Both the position numbers and the translations under genes were made by a program. 64,000 nucleotides of DNA, from positions 21,453,971 through 21,517,970 of the forward strand of contig OX463785.1 in assembly GCA_949825025.1 (NCBI GenBank). The letters are read 5' to 3'. Below are positions 35,916 through 48,600 of this stretch, in pieces (position 1 is the first letter of the stretch; each line of letters begins with the position of its first letter). The notes beneath the pieces are model-generated. The model was not told the DNA's origin. It did not search any database and saw nothing but the letters and a program-made list of their open reading frames with translations. The stretch is from Siphlonurus alternatus. Its lineage: Eukaryota > Arthropoda > Insecta > Ephemeroptera > Siphlonuridae.

Positions 35916-38900
35916 ATGTCGTTCATCGGACCCGCTTTGCCTCCGCACTTGATGACTGCTGCTCGTCAGGAGGAGGGGGAAGAGGACGCAGGGGAGGAAG
36001 AGAAGTCGCCCCCGCCACCCCCTGAGCCACCAGCTGTAGCAGCAGAGGAGGAAGAGGAACCAGACTTGTACGGACCAGCACTCCCCCCGGGATTCCAAGC
36101 TGCAGTCTCTCAGCCAAGAATCATCGGACCTACGCTACCACCTGGCATTAACTTAGGGTGAGCCTTAGGGCTAGCTTGTAGTGTAGTTGGCAGTAGACAA
36201 GGGTATATCCCCCCTCCTCTCCAAAAAAGTGGTATAGGGAAAATTTATTCATAGACTGTGTGAGTCACTCTCTTATTATTCCCCCCCCTCCTTTCCCTAA
36301 AAGCAAATTAACCCCTTCAAAATTTTTTCCTGATTCTGTCTGTTAGCAGTTGAACAGTAGCATTAATTGCCAAGAGGTTTTCTAACCTGCAAACCTTTAA
36401 GGAAAGAAGGGGGGGGGGGGGGCGGATTGATGGATTGTATTGAAAATCTAAAAAAAAAAAAAAAAACAAAAAAAAAAAAACAAGTTTAATCCTCCTTTGT
36501 ATTTGTTCTGGCAAGCTATCATAGATAAGTTTCCTTCCTTCTTTTTACTTGCTTTCTTTTTACATCCTGTATAAAAAAAAAGGGAGAGGCCATTTAATTG
36601 AATTTGAATTATTTTAAATTTATTTTTGCAATTTGGGATTTCTAATTCAAGGGACTTTGTATTTGATCTGCATGGGTTCACCCAAGTAAGTTATACAGTA
36701 CAGTACATACTTTTTTTATCGAGGGGAACTAAAAATTATTATTTTCTATGCAAATTAATGCATCTGATAAAAAACTTACTCATGCCTGATTACCGTGCTT
36801 GTGTGTGACGTGCGATGTGACACAGGCAGGCCGGAGAGGAGAGCAGCGACGATGATGGAGACATTGTCGGCCCCATGCCGGTGCCGGGCGACCCTGACCA
36901 CGCTAATTACCTGGAGCAGCAGTTCGAGAGCCGGGCCGCCAGGATGAAGAGCAAGCTCACTGACCAGGTGAGTGTGGGACCTCTTTAGGTAGAGGCCTTT
37001 TTAGTGGCTTCTTGTTAGTGTGGTTCTCGTTACTCACGTCAAAACAACGAGTTATTGGAAGTTAAAGGCTGATTTATTTTCAAAATTAAGATATTTACAA
37101 TGGACAACATACATGAAAATTTTTTATTACAGAAATGAATAGAGGGTACAAAATTATGCTACTCTGAATTTTTTCAGATTTTTTTGAGACCCAGAACAAT
37201 TTTAAATAATTATTGAAAGTGTTGCCACGCCCCCTGGAGGCGTCAATAGGCGTCCAGGCACTATACTTTTTATTGAGGATTCAGGGGTGCCAACTTAAAT
37301 TACAGAACTTTCAATAATTATTTAAAAATAGTTCCGGGTCTCAAAAAAATCTAAAACAATTCAGAGTAGCATAATTTGGTACCCTCTATTCATTTCTGCA
37401 ATAAAAATTTTTCATGTTTGTTGTCCATTTTCATTCCTTTTGACATACTAAATTACATACAATATTATAATTTTACTTAATAAAGAATTTTGAATTTGAA
37501 TTGACGCACTGCAAACTCCTGGTCATGTAGTATGGTGCCCATTTGATTTCATTGGTCTCGTTTATAATTCAGTGTTTCAGTGCAATGAAATATCATTACT
37601 GCACATGATCTGACACTTTCGTGAATGGGATATCCTTTTAATATCCTTCATTTTTTTTTTTTTTTATTTCATTTTAATCATATACATTATTGTCCAGCCA
37701 AAGCTTTATATTTTTAAAGCTTGCCGGCTGGTGCAAATTATACATACAAAATAATATTTTTAATCAAGCTCATAGCAAATAGAAATGAAACAATTTTATT
37801 ATCTTATAATACTATTATAATACTGTTATACTGGGTGTTGAATTCACAGTAAATGTTATCATTATTACTAAACGTCTGATTCTTTCTGTCCTCAGGGCAA
37901 GGAGGGTCGACCTGAGCGGGAGTCTTGGATGACGGACCTTCCCAAGAACCGTACTGGACTGATCGGACTGGAGGCTCGCAGCTTCCGCAAGAGTGCCGGG
38001 CCGGACAAGAATGCAGACACCTCGGAATGGACCGACACTCCGGCAGACAAGCTGAGGAAGGCGCAGCTGGTGAGGATCACTTAGCTTTGTCAATGTCTAA
38101 CCTGACAACTGTATGTCAAGGCTATGCCGAGCTTTTTTGAAAAATGCTGCCTCTAGTTCTGTAAACTCTTAAGTTCTAGCTTAAAATCCATAAGAGATTT
38201 TAAAATGGATAGAAAACCTGACATTAATATGTTGGCACAGTTTGAGTGTTGTTGTCCTCCTCAGCAATAGATGGCAATATAATAGCATCAATATATTATT
38301 CTTGGTGATGGAAATTTTCCAGGGCAAAGAGTGTATTTAGCAAGCAAAATTATCTCTTTTCTTCTCATTTCACCAAATAATAGCCTAATTTCTTTTATTG
38401 ACAGTGACTTTTTCTTTATTTTACTTATATAATTTATGCAGTTTTTAAATTAATTTTGTTAATACCAAACTTGAATCTTTGGAAGTAGATTCTTTCCAGT
38501 TACTTACAGTATATTGTTATTTATCCCAAATTTGCTATAACTGACCAGTTGAATTCAGACATTTTTTTTTAATGCTGTATTTGTCCATGATGCCTCTCAT
38601 TTCTTAATGGTATATTTTTTTTTCTAAACAGGCTGCCCAAGGTCTGGTGCCAGAAGGCCCCAGCAATACTGCAGAGGAGTTAGAGGCCATCGCTCTGCAG
38701 GAGAGAGACAAAGCCATGGCAAAGCGAGCAGCCAAGCACGCCAGCAAGCGGGCGGCAGAGTCACTAGTGGAGATGCACCAGAAGGAGCTTAACAAGAAAA
38801 AGAAGGTAAGTTACTATAGCTGAGAGGGGTTGATTCCAAGTACTGTATGTCCAGGTTTCTCACTAATTATATAAGTCTTTTATTAATTAAACACAAAAAG

Positions 38901-39721
38901 TGTACAAATGGAATAAAATTAACAATTGTACATTATATAATAGTAAACACAACAAACACAGATATAATTAATGAATTAATGAATTAATTAATTAATTAAT
39001 TAATTAATGACACCAACTGCAGTTATGAAATCTGGCTAACTCCTTTGACTAGTTTTTGCTGTACTTTTTAGCCCTAGCATTAACCAGGGAGGGGAAGGGG
39101 GCTGCTTAGAATTTTAGATTTGTATGTCATTTACCAAAGCAAGAAAAACAGCCTAAAGTGCAGATGAGATACTTAAAAAAATCTAATAGCTCTTAAAAAC
39201 AAATACTGTACAGTAATTTCACTAATTTTTAGTCAATTAAAAAGAAACATTTTCAAAGAGTAGATTTTTTTTTTTTTTTTTTTTATCTTTAAGTTACCGT
39301 TACCTGTGTAAGTTATAATACGTCGTCCTATTATGTTATAATGCATTGTACTAAGATAGAAACTCATAATTTTTCTGCTTGAAATTTAAAATTAGTGTTC
39401 GTAGATATGTAGTAAATTTTTCATGTTTTATTTTCCTGTCTTTACATCTGCAAACATTTTGCCATTTGGCAGTGAATAGGAAGAGAGTGCTTTGTGTAAT
39501 GTTTAGAGGGGATTTAACTCCCAAACTCACATAAAAACATCTCCCTGACGGTTGTCTCGTTGCCTCAGGAGGAGGCCGACAAGAAGCAAGAGCGACGAAT
39601 GTTCGACCGAGAAAAGGACCTGCAGGTGAACAAGTTTGACGATGCGCAGAAGCGAGCGGTCCTCACCAAAGCTAAGTTCCTCGATGACAGATTCTCCGCC
39701 GGCAACCAGAAATTCCTCTAG
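35916..39721 (+). CDS. GPALPP1-like protein (five exons)
   Basis: Join of 35916-36157, 36826-36967, 37896-38069, 38632-38805 and 39569-39721: 885 nt, 294 residues plus TAG. All introns are GT-AG and phases agree (2,0,0,0). The GPALPP motif occurs at residues 5-10 and 53-58, with the variant GPTLPP at 71-76 and VGPMP at 95-99, separated by acidic and proline-rich stretches. Exon 3 has the other family hallmark, WTDTPAD followed by basic residues (about 172-180). Exons 4-5 are highly charged, probably helical (KKKKEEADKKQERRMFDREKDL), and end FLDDRFSAGNQKFL. Vertebrate GPALPP1 is an uncharacterised protein predicted to be nuclear; its function is not established. An in-frame TAA four codons upstream fixes the start. 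A CTGCAG acceptor at 35894 hints at a leader intron. Confidence 0.93.
36158..36825 (+). other. GPALPP1-like intron 1
   Basis: The donor is GTGAGC and the acceptor CACAG. The intron holds several C and G homopolymer runs (for example 36410-36422) and an A-rich run at about 36450-36481. No further exon was found. Confidence 0.8.
37100..37428. mobile_element. Foldback MITE with GACCxGGAACTA core, copy 2
   Basis: This lies in intron 2 of the GPALPP1-like gene. It runs from ATGGACAACATACATG to GTTGTCCAT and is closely similar to 11507-11841, including the central GCCACGCCCCCTGGAGGCG. An intronic position shows that the insertion is tolerated there. Confidence 0.82.
38966..39008. repeat. (TTAA)n simple repeat
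   Basis: About 40 bp of ATTAATGA/ATTA units in intron 4 of the GPALPP1-like gene. Confidence 0.8.
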
Positions 39722-39905
39722 AGTCCACCCTGGTACGATTGTCCTCTTGGGTTTGTGATGGAGCTTTTTGTCAGCTTGAGAATTTTAATGGGCAGCTTGG
39801 AATTGTGGATATTAATTTCCTACTTTGATTTTTCATAAGAATCAAATTTACTGTTAAGCAAGTCAATAACTAACCTTAACAATGAAATATTGGGAGCTAG
39901 GAATT

Positions 39906-39911
39906 AATAAA
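39906..39911 (+). terminator. Candidate poly(A) signal for the GPALPP1-like gene
   Basis: AATAAA about 185 bp after the stop codon, followed by a GT-rich stretch (GTGTGTGTTTTTGCTGT) at about 39939-39955, which suits cleavage and polyadenylation. Confidence 0.55.
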
Positions 39912-40699
39912 CTTAATAATTTCAGACAACAGACTACAGTGTGTGTTTTTGCTGTACTATGTACAGTACATAATATTAAAATGCATTTTTGCAGTCTTTA
40001 AATTCAGTAAGATAAAGTTCTTATTTAAAAAAGATAGTAAATAAATTAGGCAAAGCTGTATAAATTTGAAAACAGTATTTAGCTTTAAAAAGCTTTATTA
40101 AATATTTCAAATTAAGAGTTTTACATTTTTTTAAGTCGATGGCTCCAAAAATTAAAATTTCGTTCATCCAATATGCCATATTTTAATGAATTGCTGTAGT
40201 TAAGCATAACAGCGGCCATAAGCTAATTATTTACAGAAATTCTGTTTAGTTTACTGATAAAATTCATGCTAATTACAAACCTAATAGGAGAATTGAAATT
40301 GTTTGTTTGTTTTTTTGTGGGAGGGGGGTTAAATGTTGTACAAAAATTATAATCATGTAAATTAAAACCTTGCAAAATATCAAGACAATATAACAAAAAA
40401 CATTACCAAGCATTTAAAATAATCCGTGTGCAATTATTCACAAAATGTTTCAGTGTTTTTAATATAGCGTACTTTGCCTTTAAATGTATCTATGTGTTAT
40501 GATATTCCTCTAGCTTAACCTAATATACTTGGTAACACATTTTAAATTAAGAGTGGTCACAGCTTACAAAATATAAGAAATTATTATGTTAAAAAAGCTT
40601 TACGAATTAGTTCTACCTTAAAGATCAAATTGTTTTTTATTGGGCACTGTTGTTTTCTATAATTATATATAGACTAGAATTGAATTATTTAAGGATAAG
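39912..40699. other. Intergenic sequence after the GPALPP1-like gene
   Basis: AT-rich. I see no gene or bounded repeat here. Confidence 0.5.
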
Positions 40700-41035
40700 A
40701 TAACGCCAACAATGTTAAAAAAAATCCCTCACACAAAAATTATGAAAAAAAAATTAAAATGTTCTCCCCTACACCCCCTATCCGTAGCTAAAATATCAGG
40801 TATACAAATACGATCTAGTTTTTGAGTTATGAATTTTTAAAGTTGACTACTTTAACATGGAGAAATGGAACTCCCATGTTAAATTAGTCAACTTTAAAAA
40901 TTCATAACTCAAAAACTAGATAGTATTTTTATTTGTATTTTAGCTACTGATAGGGGGTGTAGAGGAGAACATTTTAAATTTTTTCAGAATTTTTGTGAGA
41001 GGGATTTTTTTTAACATTGGTGGCGTTATCTTACC
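40700..41035. mobile_element. Foldback element with AAAATGTTCTCC arms, copy 2
   Basis: A nearly perfect long palindrome. AAGATAACGCCAACAATG at the left is mirrored by CATTGGTGGCGTTATCTT at the right. AAAATGTTCTCCCCTACACC pairs with GGTGTAGAGGAGAACATTTT, and AGTCAACTTTAAAAATTCAT pairs around a short loop near 40860. It is better preserved than 30905-31140. Confidence 0.8.
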
Positions 41036-42094
41036 CTTAATGTGACTTCAGATGCTGAGTTTTAACGACTGAGTTATAATCCATGCTGGTAGACATATTA
41101 TGTAGGATTAGCAACAAAACTTTAAAAATCATTAACAATATTATTTTGGAATGATATTGCAAATTCTGTGCGAGTATAAGTTTGTAAATTTAAAGCTAAA
41201 AGTTTTGTTCATCTTACTTTTATTTTTTTAATGTTTTGCAATGTAACTTTTATGCAGGTTTATAAACACAATATACAGTAAAATTAATTTTAAATTTACT
41301 GTGGAAATAGTCTGAAGTGACATTTGTGTATTCTTTTTTTAAGGATATTTTAACTAATAAGAATGCCAGAAACCATACACTTTTGAGTACAACCAGAATG
41401 AATATAACTTTGCCTATATTATTCCAACAGCATGGAAGACCGTCTACACTCATACCCTATATAAACACCTTTTTTTTTATTCTAGTTGGCTGCGTGGGAT
41501 TTCCCTAAACCCAGTGGAACTTAAATTTATTTTTCATATCCTATAAAGTAAACTAAACTGATTTTGTTGCTTATGCAACCCAACCTATAGATGACCCAAC
41601 CTTCTTAGAAACCAAATTTTGTGATTTCAAACTGCAGCACCAACATTGTCGTTTATATAGGACGTCAACTGTTCTTTTCACAATGTATTTATTTGTACCC
41701 TTCTTTATAAAATTCCTTAATTTTTATGTGATGCCAATGTTCTATATTTTGAAACATTATATAAATTTTAAAAAGAACACTATTTTGGTACTTTTCAATG
41801 GTGTATATATAAAATTATGAAAAAAAAAAAGGCAATTTTAATTTTTGTTTTTTTAATAAGTTGAATCAACTTATTTAGGCAAAAAAAATTGTTTATTGTA
41901 TGACTTTAATAAAAATATAGTTCTTGATGTTGTATTATCCAATGTCTAAAATAATTGTATTATAATATTGAATAAAAACCATTAAATTAAAAAAAAAAAA
42001 AATGCTGTAATAATTATATTTATATAAAAAATCGTAACCCTGAATATTGATCTATTGGAAAAAAATATATATAAATAACAACCAATAAAAATGA
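41036..42094. other. AT-rich intergenic gap
   Basis: Open frames on both strands at 41250-41508 overlap and show no family features. I see nothing else that I can support. Confidence 0.5.
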
Positions 42095-42420
42095 ATGGAG
42101 TATCGACCTCATTTTTTTTTTATTGCAGAAATGGATATTATAGAGCGTGCAAAGTAATGCTACCCTTATTTTTTTCAGATTTTTTTGAGACCAGGAACTT
42201 TTTTCAAAAATTTATTGAAAGTTCTTTTTGTGACGTCACGAGACGCCGCTCCTTAATAAAAATATAGGACTTGCCGCCTCGTGACGTCACAAAAAGGACT
42301 TTCAATAATTTTTTAAAAATAATTCCCGGGCTCTAAAAAATCTGAAAAAAATCAGGGTAGCATAACTTTGCACGCTCTATCCATTTCTGCAATAAAAAAA
42401 AATTAAGGTTGGTACTCCAA
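42095..42420. mobile_element. Foldback MITE with GACCxGGAACTA core, copy 3
   Basis: The core arms resemble the other copies (TTTTTTGAGACCAGGAACTT, TTCTGCAATAAAA). The outer ends are different (TGGAGTATCGACC and its mirror GGTTGGTACTCCA). The centre carries two TGACGTCA octamers, at 42231-42238 and 42282-42289. Confidence 0.78.
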
Positions 42421-44141
42421 TGGACATAAAGGTTTGGTAACATTATAGTATTATTAATTATAGTAATGTGGTAATAATTAGAAACTTGCAAAATCTAGGC
42501 ATTAAACTTTACTATTTTTTATTACTATAATTAAATAAATTGTAAATTAAACTTTGGGAAAGGTCATAATTTTATTAAATAAATACATAAACTTTATTAT
42601 TATATATGATGACTTTATTTTCAAATGAAATATAATATTACAATGAGTTGCAAACAAAACAAACACAAAAAAACATTATGTGTATTTAATTTCATATGAT
42701 AAATGCTCAATGTTTATTTATTACATTGACAAAGAAAATACAAGTACATAATATTTTAGAAGTTTTTTATATAATTTTAATTTGCACAATTTGATGAAAT
42801 ATATTTTTTTGATATTTAAAAAGTAGTAAAAATAATAAATGTAAACTTAATGTTTAAATTTTTAACCTCAACTATTTTACAACATATAAGAAGCATTATT
42901 ATGTTATAATTTTTTTGCATAATGTAATTATGTACATTGCCATTTATACAAATTGAAATTTACTGTTTGTTTTTTTTAAATCAAAACAGTAAAAGGAATA
43001 TTTTTAGAAAAAAATGCGTTGACAAAATCGGGTACGTAAAATTAAAATTTCAATGTTACGAGAGAAGAAATTTTCTGTTTAAATGACGAAATTAATATTT
43101 AAATTAATTTTTGTGTACTTTTTACAAAATATTATGAAGAATTAATTCAATTCAGAGAGGCACAATTGACAATTATACAGAAGAATAAATATTATTATGT
43201 TTTTTAAATGGTGATTTAATTATAATTATAGTATATATTGATGATTATAATAATATAATATTTTCAGTCAATACGATTAATTTAAACTAGCCGTGTGATA
43301 TAATTTTAATTAAATTATAATTAATAATAACATGATTTATAATATTATGGTTTATTTTTATTACAAAAATTTTAATAACTAAAATAATGTCTTTAAATTC
43401 AGAAAAAGACTTTTTGGGAAAAATTTGCCGAAACTTTTTTTTTTTTTTTGTCCTTTTAAAATAAATACCCTATCACAATTTTCAATATTTTTTTTTTTTA
43501 AGAACAAATTTAATTTTTTTCAATTTTATTGTTATAATTAATTATAATGGTGCATAAAAAAGCAGCACATTTAATTAAGATACACATTTAATTATAGTGA
43601 TTTCTTATTATTTATTTATTAAGATGAAGGGATTATTAATACAAAATTGCGCCCTTTTACCATACAATTTATTTCCATTAAATTTTATACTTTTTCCGAG
43701 ACATTTTAATTAACTTTTCTTTAATTGTCTCATTTTTTCAATTAGAAATAGTCTTAAATGCTTAATTTAAAGAACATTAATGTTATATACCATTATAGAA
43801 GTTACACAGTTTATTTTAGGGGAGTATAATGATTTAACATTGAACTATAAGTATTTTACTTAAGGTTTTTTGATTACATACAGTTCTTTGGCTATTATCT
43901 CCAATTTAGTGTTTTGTTTTCTTTTATCTATTTTTATTATACTAATATTATAATGCAAGAATATTTATTAATCTCTACACTACACTTTTTTTTTCTCTGC
44001 AGGGATACTATAGTATAATATTTGTTATAATATCGACTTTGCTTTTTTTTTATCATTTGAACAGTTTCCTTTTTAAAAGTTTGAAATTACAATTATTATT
44101 TTAGCTAGAGATTATGCTGGGGTTGAATATTTTTTATTACC
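42421..44141. other. AT-rich intergenic gap
   Basis: Very A/T-rich. I see no supported feature. Confidence 0.5.
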
Positions 44142-44268
44142 AGGGACTATTTTAAATTGCAAAAGGTTAGAGATGTTAATTTTGAACATGCATGGGATAG
44201 GGTAATGATGATTACAAAAAGAGAAATGGAATTGTTAGTTTCAAGAATTGATTTAAAATAGTCCCTAA
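44142..44268. repeat. Short terminal-inverted-repeat element
   Basis: CAGGGACTATTTTAAAT at the left and ATTTAAAATAGTCCCT at the right bound about 127 bp of unrelated sequence. This is the layout of a small MITE, but no target duplication could be shown. Confidence 0.5.
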
Positions 44269-45444
44269 TAAATTATACTTAAAATATCACAGCGATTTTT
44301 TTTTATTAAATAATTTATTTTGTTAGTATTGGAAAATTGATGGATAGAGAAAATGCATTAAATTATGAGGATATATGATAAGGAAGGATAGTTTGGATAG
44401 GATTGATGAAGGATTTAGGAAGTCTTTAAAAAATGTCAAATTTAAATTGTATAATAATAGTCACTGTGTTATTTTATGCATCACGATATTTTAATCGCTA
44501 ATATTTTTTTTAGAAATTATTAATTTTAAAAAAGCATATAATTAAACAGATTAAAAAGGAGCTATAAAATTTGGGACCTAATAAGTATAACAGGGTATAC
44601 TTGGCCCTATATTTAGCATGCAAGAGCTCAAGTGCTTGAAAATTAAATAGAAATTTGTATGGGAAAGATTATTGAAAATAATGAAAAAATGTGCAGTTAA
44701 AAAATCTCCTAGCAAAGTTGAAGCTATTTAATAAGCTTACTACTAGAGGAGATAAAATTAATAAAAAAGCAGAAGAAAATTTATAGAAAGAAAAAAAAAA
44801 CTGTTCAAATAATTTGTCTATATTATTAAGGTTTGTATTTTTTTTTTACTATTACAACATTAATTATAGTTTAAATATACCATATAGATTACTTATTAAC
44901 ATTTAAGTTAATATTATATTGTTATCATGATGTGAATTTTTTTTTGTCAACTATTTACACACTTTAATTAATTAAGGTGCCTTTGTATCAATCAAAATAT
45001 ATTCTTAATTATTTTCAGATTAATAAATTATTTTTCATTATTATACATTGACTAGATTTTTTTTATATAAAATGATATTTTTTTATCGAAATTATAATTA
45101 AATTTACATAATTATTATACTGATATAACAGTACATAAAAAATAACTTAATTTTTAATTAACTGCTCATAAACCAAACAGATTACATAAAAAGTAAATCT
45201 ATTTAAAAAAAAAATGTTATAATGATGAAGCATATAAAAAAAATGAAAGCAGTAATTAAATATTAAAAATAATAAAATTAATCGTAGTCGTAGCGCAATA
45301 ATATTTACATGTCGTAATTCGTAACGTAATTAAAATGTTCGCTTGTGATATTTTCAAAATTCTAAATGCTAATTCCCCGCAAAAGGCACCTTAAAATCTC
45401 TGCAGTCCCAATTCACGCATTCTCCACATATGACGTCATCAAAT

Positions 45445-45622
45445 TCACGTATTCTCAACGTATATGACGTCATCACGTGGTACCAATCCCTTCTGATCGC
45501 CACGACAGCAGAGCAGCCATCTGGTGTCCACTTCTAGAACTACGGTGAGCATCTCTCCCTCATTGAAGGATAAATGTCCACTGTCAGATGGTAGACGGTG
45601 ACAAAGAGTTTGGACCAAGTTG
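45445..45622 (-). CDS. RUSC-like SH3 exon (terminal)
   Basis: It begins after GTTTCAG and has one leading base plus 58 codons and TGA. The translation reads as one compact SH3 fold: TLCHRLPSDSGHLSFNEGEM (the ALYDY-like strand and RT loop), then VLEVDTRWLLCCRG (n-Src loop and the conserved Trp) and GLVPRDDVIYVE (the GLVP/ALPxxY-like end). The LCHxL...GxLSFxxG pattern is what I expect of RUSC-family SH3 domains. It has no start of its own and needs splicing from exon 10. Two TGACGTCA octamers lie here: 45465-45472 within the coding part and 45431-45438 just past the stop. Confidence 0.85.
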
Positions 45623-48600
45623 CTGAAACATCGAGAAATTAGTCAGTTACATCGAAGTTTGTTGAAATAAATAGAGGGTGTAAGGGCTGTCTCACACTAC
45701 AAGATCGCATGATTTCACAGAGCCTAATTTAAAAATTAAGAACCTATCGTATCGTATGCCTTCGCATGACAAGAAATTTAGAACCGGTTCTATTATAAAT
45801 GAGAAACGTACGATTACAATGCGTTCGATCGCATCAATACGAGTCTGTGTATATAAGCAGTAAAGTATAAAATTTGCGAGAAATTTCTTTTAATTGATGA
45901 AAATTTGATTAGAAATGAAGGTGCATTGTAATGAATTTGCAACAAGTCAAAATGGGGGGGGGGCAACCTGCTTGAATTTTTATTGCATTTTTGAATAGAG
46001 GACTTCGAAATATGTTTGTCATTATTTTTTAGATTTTTTGAACCCTTTAAATCAATAGGGAAAGACGTTACATGACTATGACGTCACAGTGTTTTTCTCC
46101 TTGATTTTGAGGGCGTTAGAGAGTAGAAATATCCTGAAAAAACATTGATGATATGTATTACTGGAGGTCTTCTATCCAAATAAGTGCTAAAAACTTGTTT
46201 AAAAAAAATCCACTAATTTGTAATTTCAACCATTCAAAAACAGAAAAATTATTTGAAATTTTCTAATAGAATTGACTTGTGCTCTTTTAACGCCTTGTTT
46301 AGACATATAACTTATTATGCTACAATTTAATTGATAAATTAATGTCATTAAATTAACTCAATTTCATCTTTTTCAATGCGTTGTGAGTAAAGCCCCTGAA
46401 ATTTATGCAACTTGCTCTACAGAAAAGCTAGAAAAGTAGCATAAATGCAAGGGGCTTTCAAAATCTCATGACAATAAATACTTCTACAAACAAAAAATAA
46501 GTAATAAAATGAGTGACACTAAATAAAAATATATAATAAATAATTATAAATTAAAAAATTAAATATGTAAAAAACAAATACACTAATATTTAATTAAAAT
46601 AAAGTACTATGAATCTAAATAGCTTGCAATGATTTATTAATATTTTGTGACAATTGATAAATTTTGGTGATGTATGCCCCCAGAAAGCTTCCAAATAGCT
46701 TATATTGATTAGAAATAAAGTAAAAGTATCAAAGCAATTTAAATTCATAATAAAAACTTAAAATTATAAAATAATAATAAAAAATAAAAAATTACAATGA
46801 ATGCATGAAATGTTCGGCTACCACTGTGAATCAAGAGTTGCCATCCTTGGTTTTGACTTGGTAGTAGCAGCAGGTTTCTGATTCCTTACACCAGATGGGG
46901 GTCGTATCGTTTGTCTCGTTGGGGTGGGTCTTTGCAGACTAGCTGCCGTTCTTCGAGGAGGTAAAGACAATTGTCTTGGTTTAGCTGCATCCTCATTGGT
47001 TGATTCCCGACTTAAACTTCTTGGCTTAATTAATTGCCTTGTTTTAGTAGGGGGAATAACTTTTTTAGCTTGAGTTGGAATACGGCTTATACTTTGATTT
47101 TGTGCTGTAGGTAATGCAGGAGCTGTAGGTCTAACAGGTGATGATACAAGTCGTGGTATTCTTGATTTTGGTGCAGGTTTACCTTCTTTACCACTCAATA
47201 ATTCCCATTTCATTTGTAATCTTCTGAATTTATCTTCTCCTGTTACTGTAGGTGTTTTTGTTTCTTCAACTAAAGGTGGTGAATCATCTCTAGTTATTTC
47301 ATTATCATCGCTTGTTGTTGAATTATTTGATGAACTTATTTGATGTCTTGGTTTTCTTCTTGGATTATCTAAACTATCAGTATATTCATCATCTGTTTCT
47401 TCAGTAGTAAGTTTATCAAATGCTTGAAATAATTTTGAACCTAATTGTATTCCACTCCAACGTTTTTTCATTGTACTTGCAATATCAGTAAGAGAAAATG
47501 AATTTTGTTGAGCATCAATACATGATCTTGGTCTTTGTTTAACAGTTGTTGAAGGTTCAATAATTGGACTAATATTTTGTATTTCTGATGTTGGACAAAA
47601 ATTTGCAGTTTCTTCTGCTAATGCTTTACGCATTGATGTTGAAATAACAGTAGGTTCTTCATATGATTGTGTTAAACTACTTTGAATTGAACGAACTAGT
47701 TTTCTCGTCCATTCTTTCAATCCAGTTGGTGAGATTGGTGCAGTGGTGTCTCCAAGTCGCTGTAAACTATACTCCAACACTTTACGCTCGTACAAAAGGT
47801 CAAGTTTGAATGGCAGGAGGGACAAAGGTTCAATGATGGTCACCAGCTGATCAAACAAATTCCGAGTTGCGGAGTTGGCAAGGAACATGAAGCTACTTGG
47901 GTCGTAGTGTTTCTGTAGAACGCTCTCTCTAGTTCGTAGATAATTTATCCAGGCGTCAAGCGAGTGAACACTGTAAAAAATAGGAGGTTATTAGTGATTT
48001 TTAAGTTGTTATAAATAGTAAAATTATGTGATTCATAATTATAAATAATTTTAATGATACTACTTTAATTTGGAAGAAACATAAATTCCATAGCTTCCGT
48101 AAAAATGAGCTAGGTTTTATAGACATTCAATTAATGGTACTTATTTAGTAGTAATTGTGATATTAGTTATATCAATAATTATCAATATAATTCAATACAA
48201 TTTATATGATTGATCAAAAACGTGATTTATTTGTCGTATCGAACGGAACACGATAACATGCATTTTGTTAAAATTAAATTAAATAAATACAAGGTATTAT
48301 AATCACTAATATTTGAATTTCAATGCAGTTCTGTAAATTTAATGTGACTTCAAATATATTAAAATTTTACACAAAAAAATGAATTTACTAAAAATGTTTA
48401 AATTAAAATATTAAAAATGTATATATTATATTTATTTTATTAATAATATTATCTCATAATATATTATAAATCAACAATTTTCAATTAAAAAAGTAAACAA
48501 AATCAAATTTTAAAATCAAAATTTTATTGTGCGATTTCATGATGAATTAATTTATACTGAAAATGCATAAATTCAGCGCAAGATTTACCAACCAAAAACG

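Noticed and set aside
36826..36830. A later acceptor (GGCAG) for GPALPP1-like exon 2
   Set aside because: Using it would shift the frame by one base and destroy the acidic stretch and VGPMP motif. The earlier CACAG acceptor keeps both.
46818..46820. Taking TAG at 46818 as the only end of the RUSC-like protein
   Set aside because: An SH3 exon with matching phase lies 1.2 kb further on the same strand, so this stop is kept only as an alternative end.
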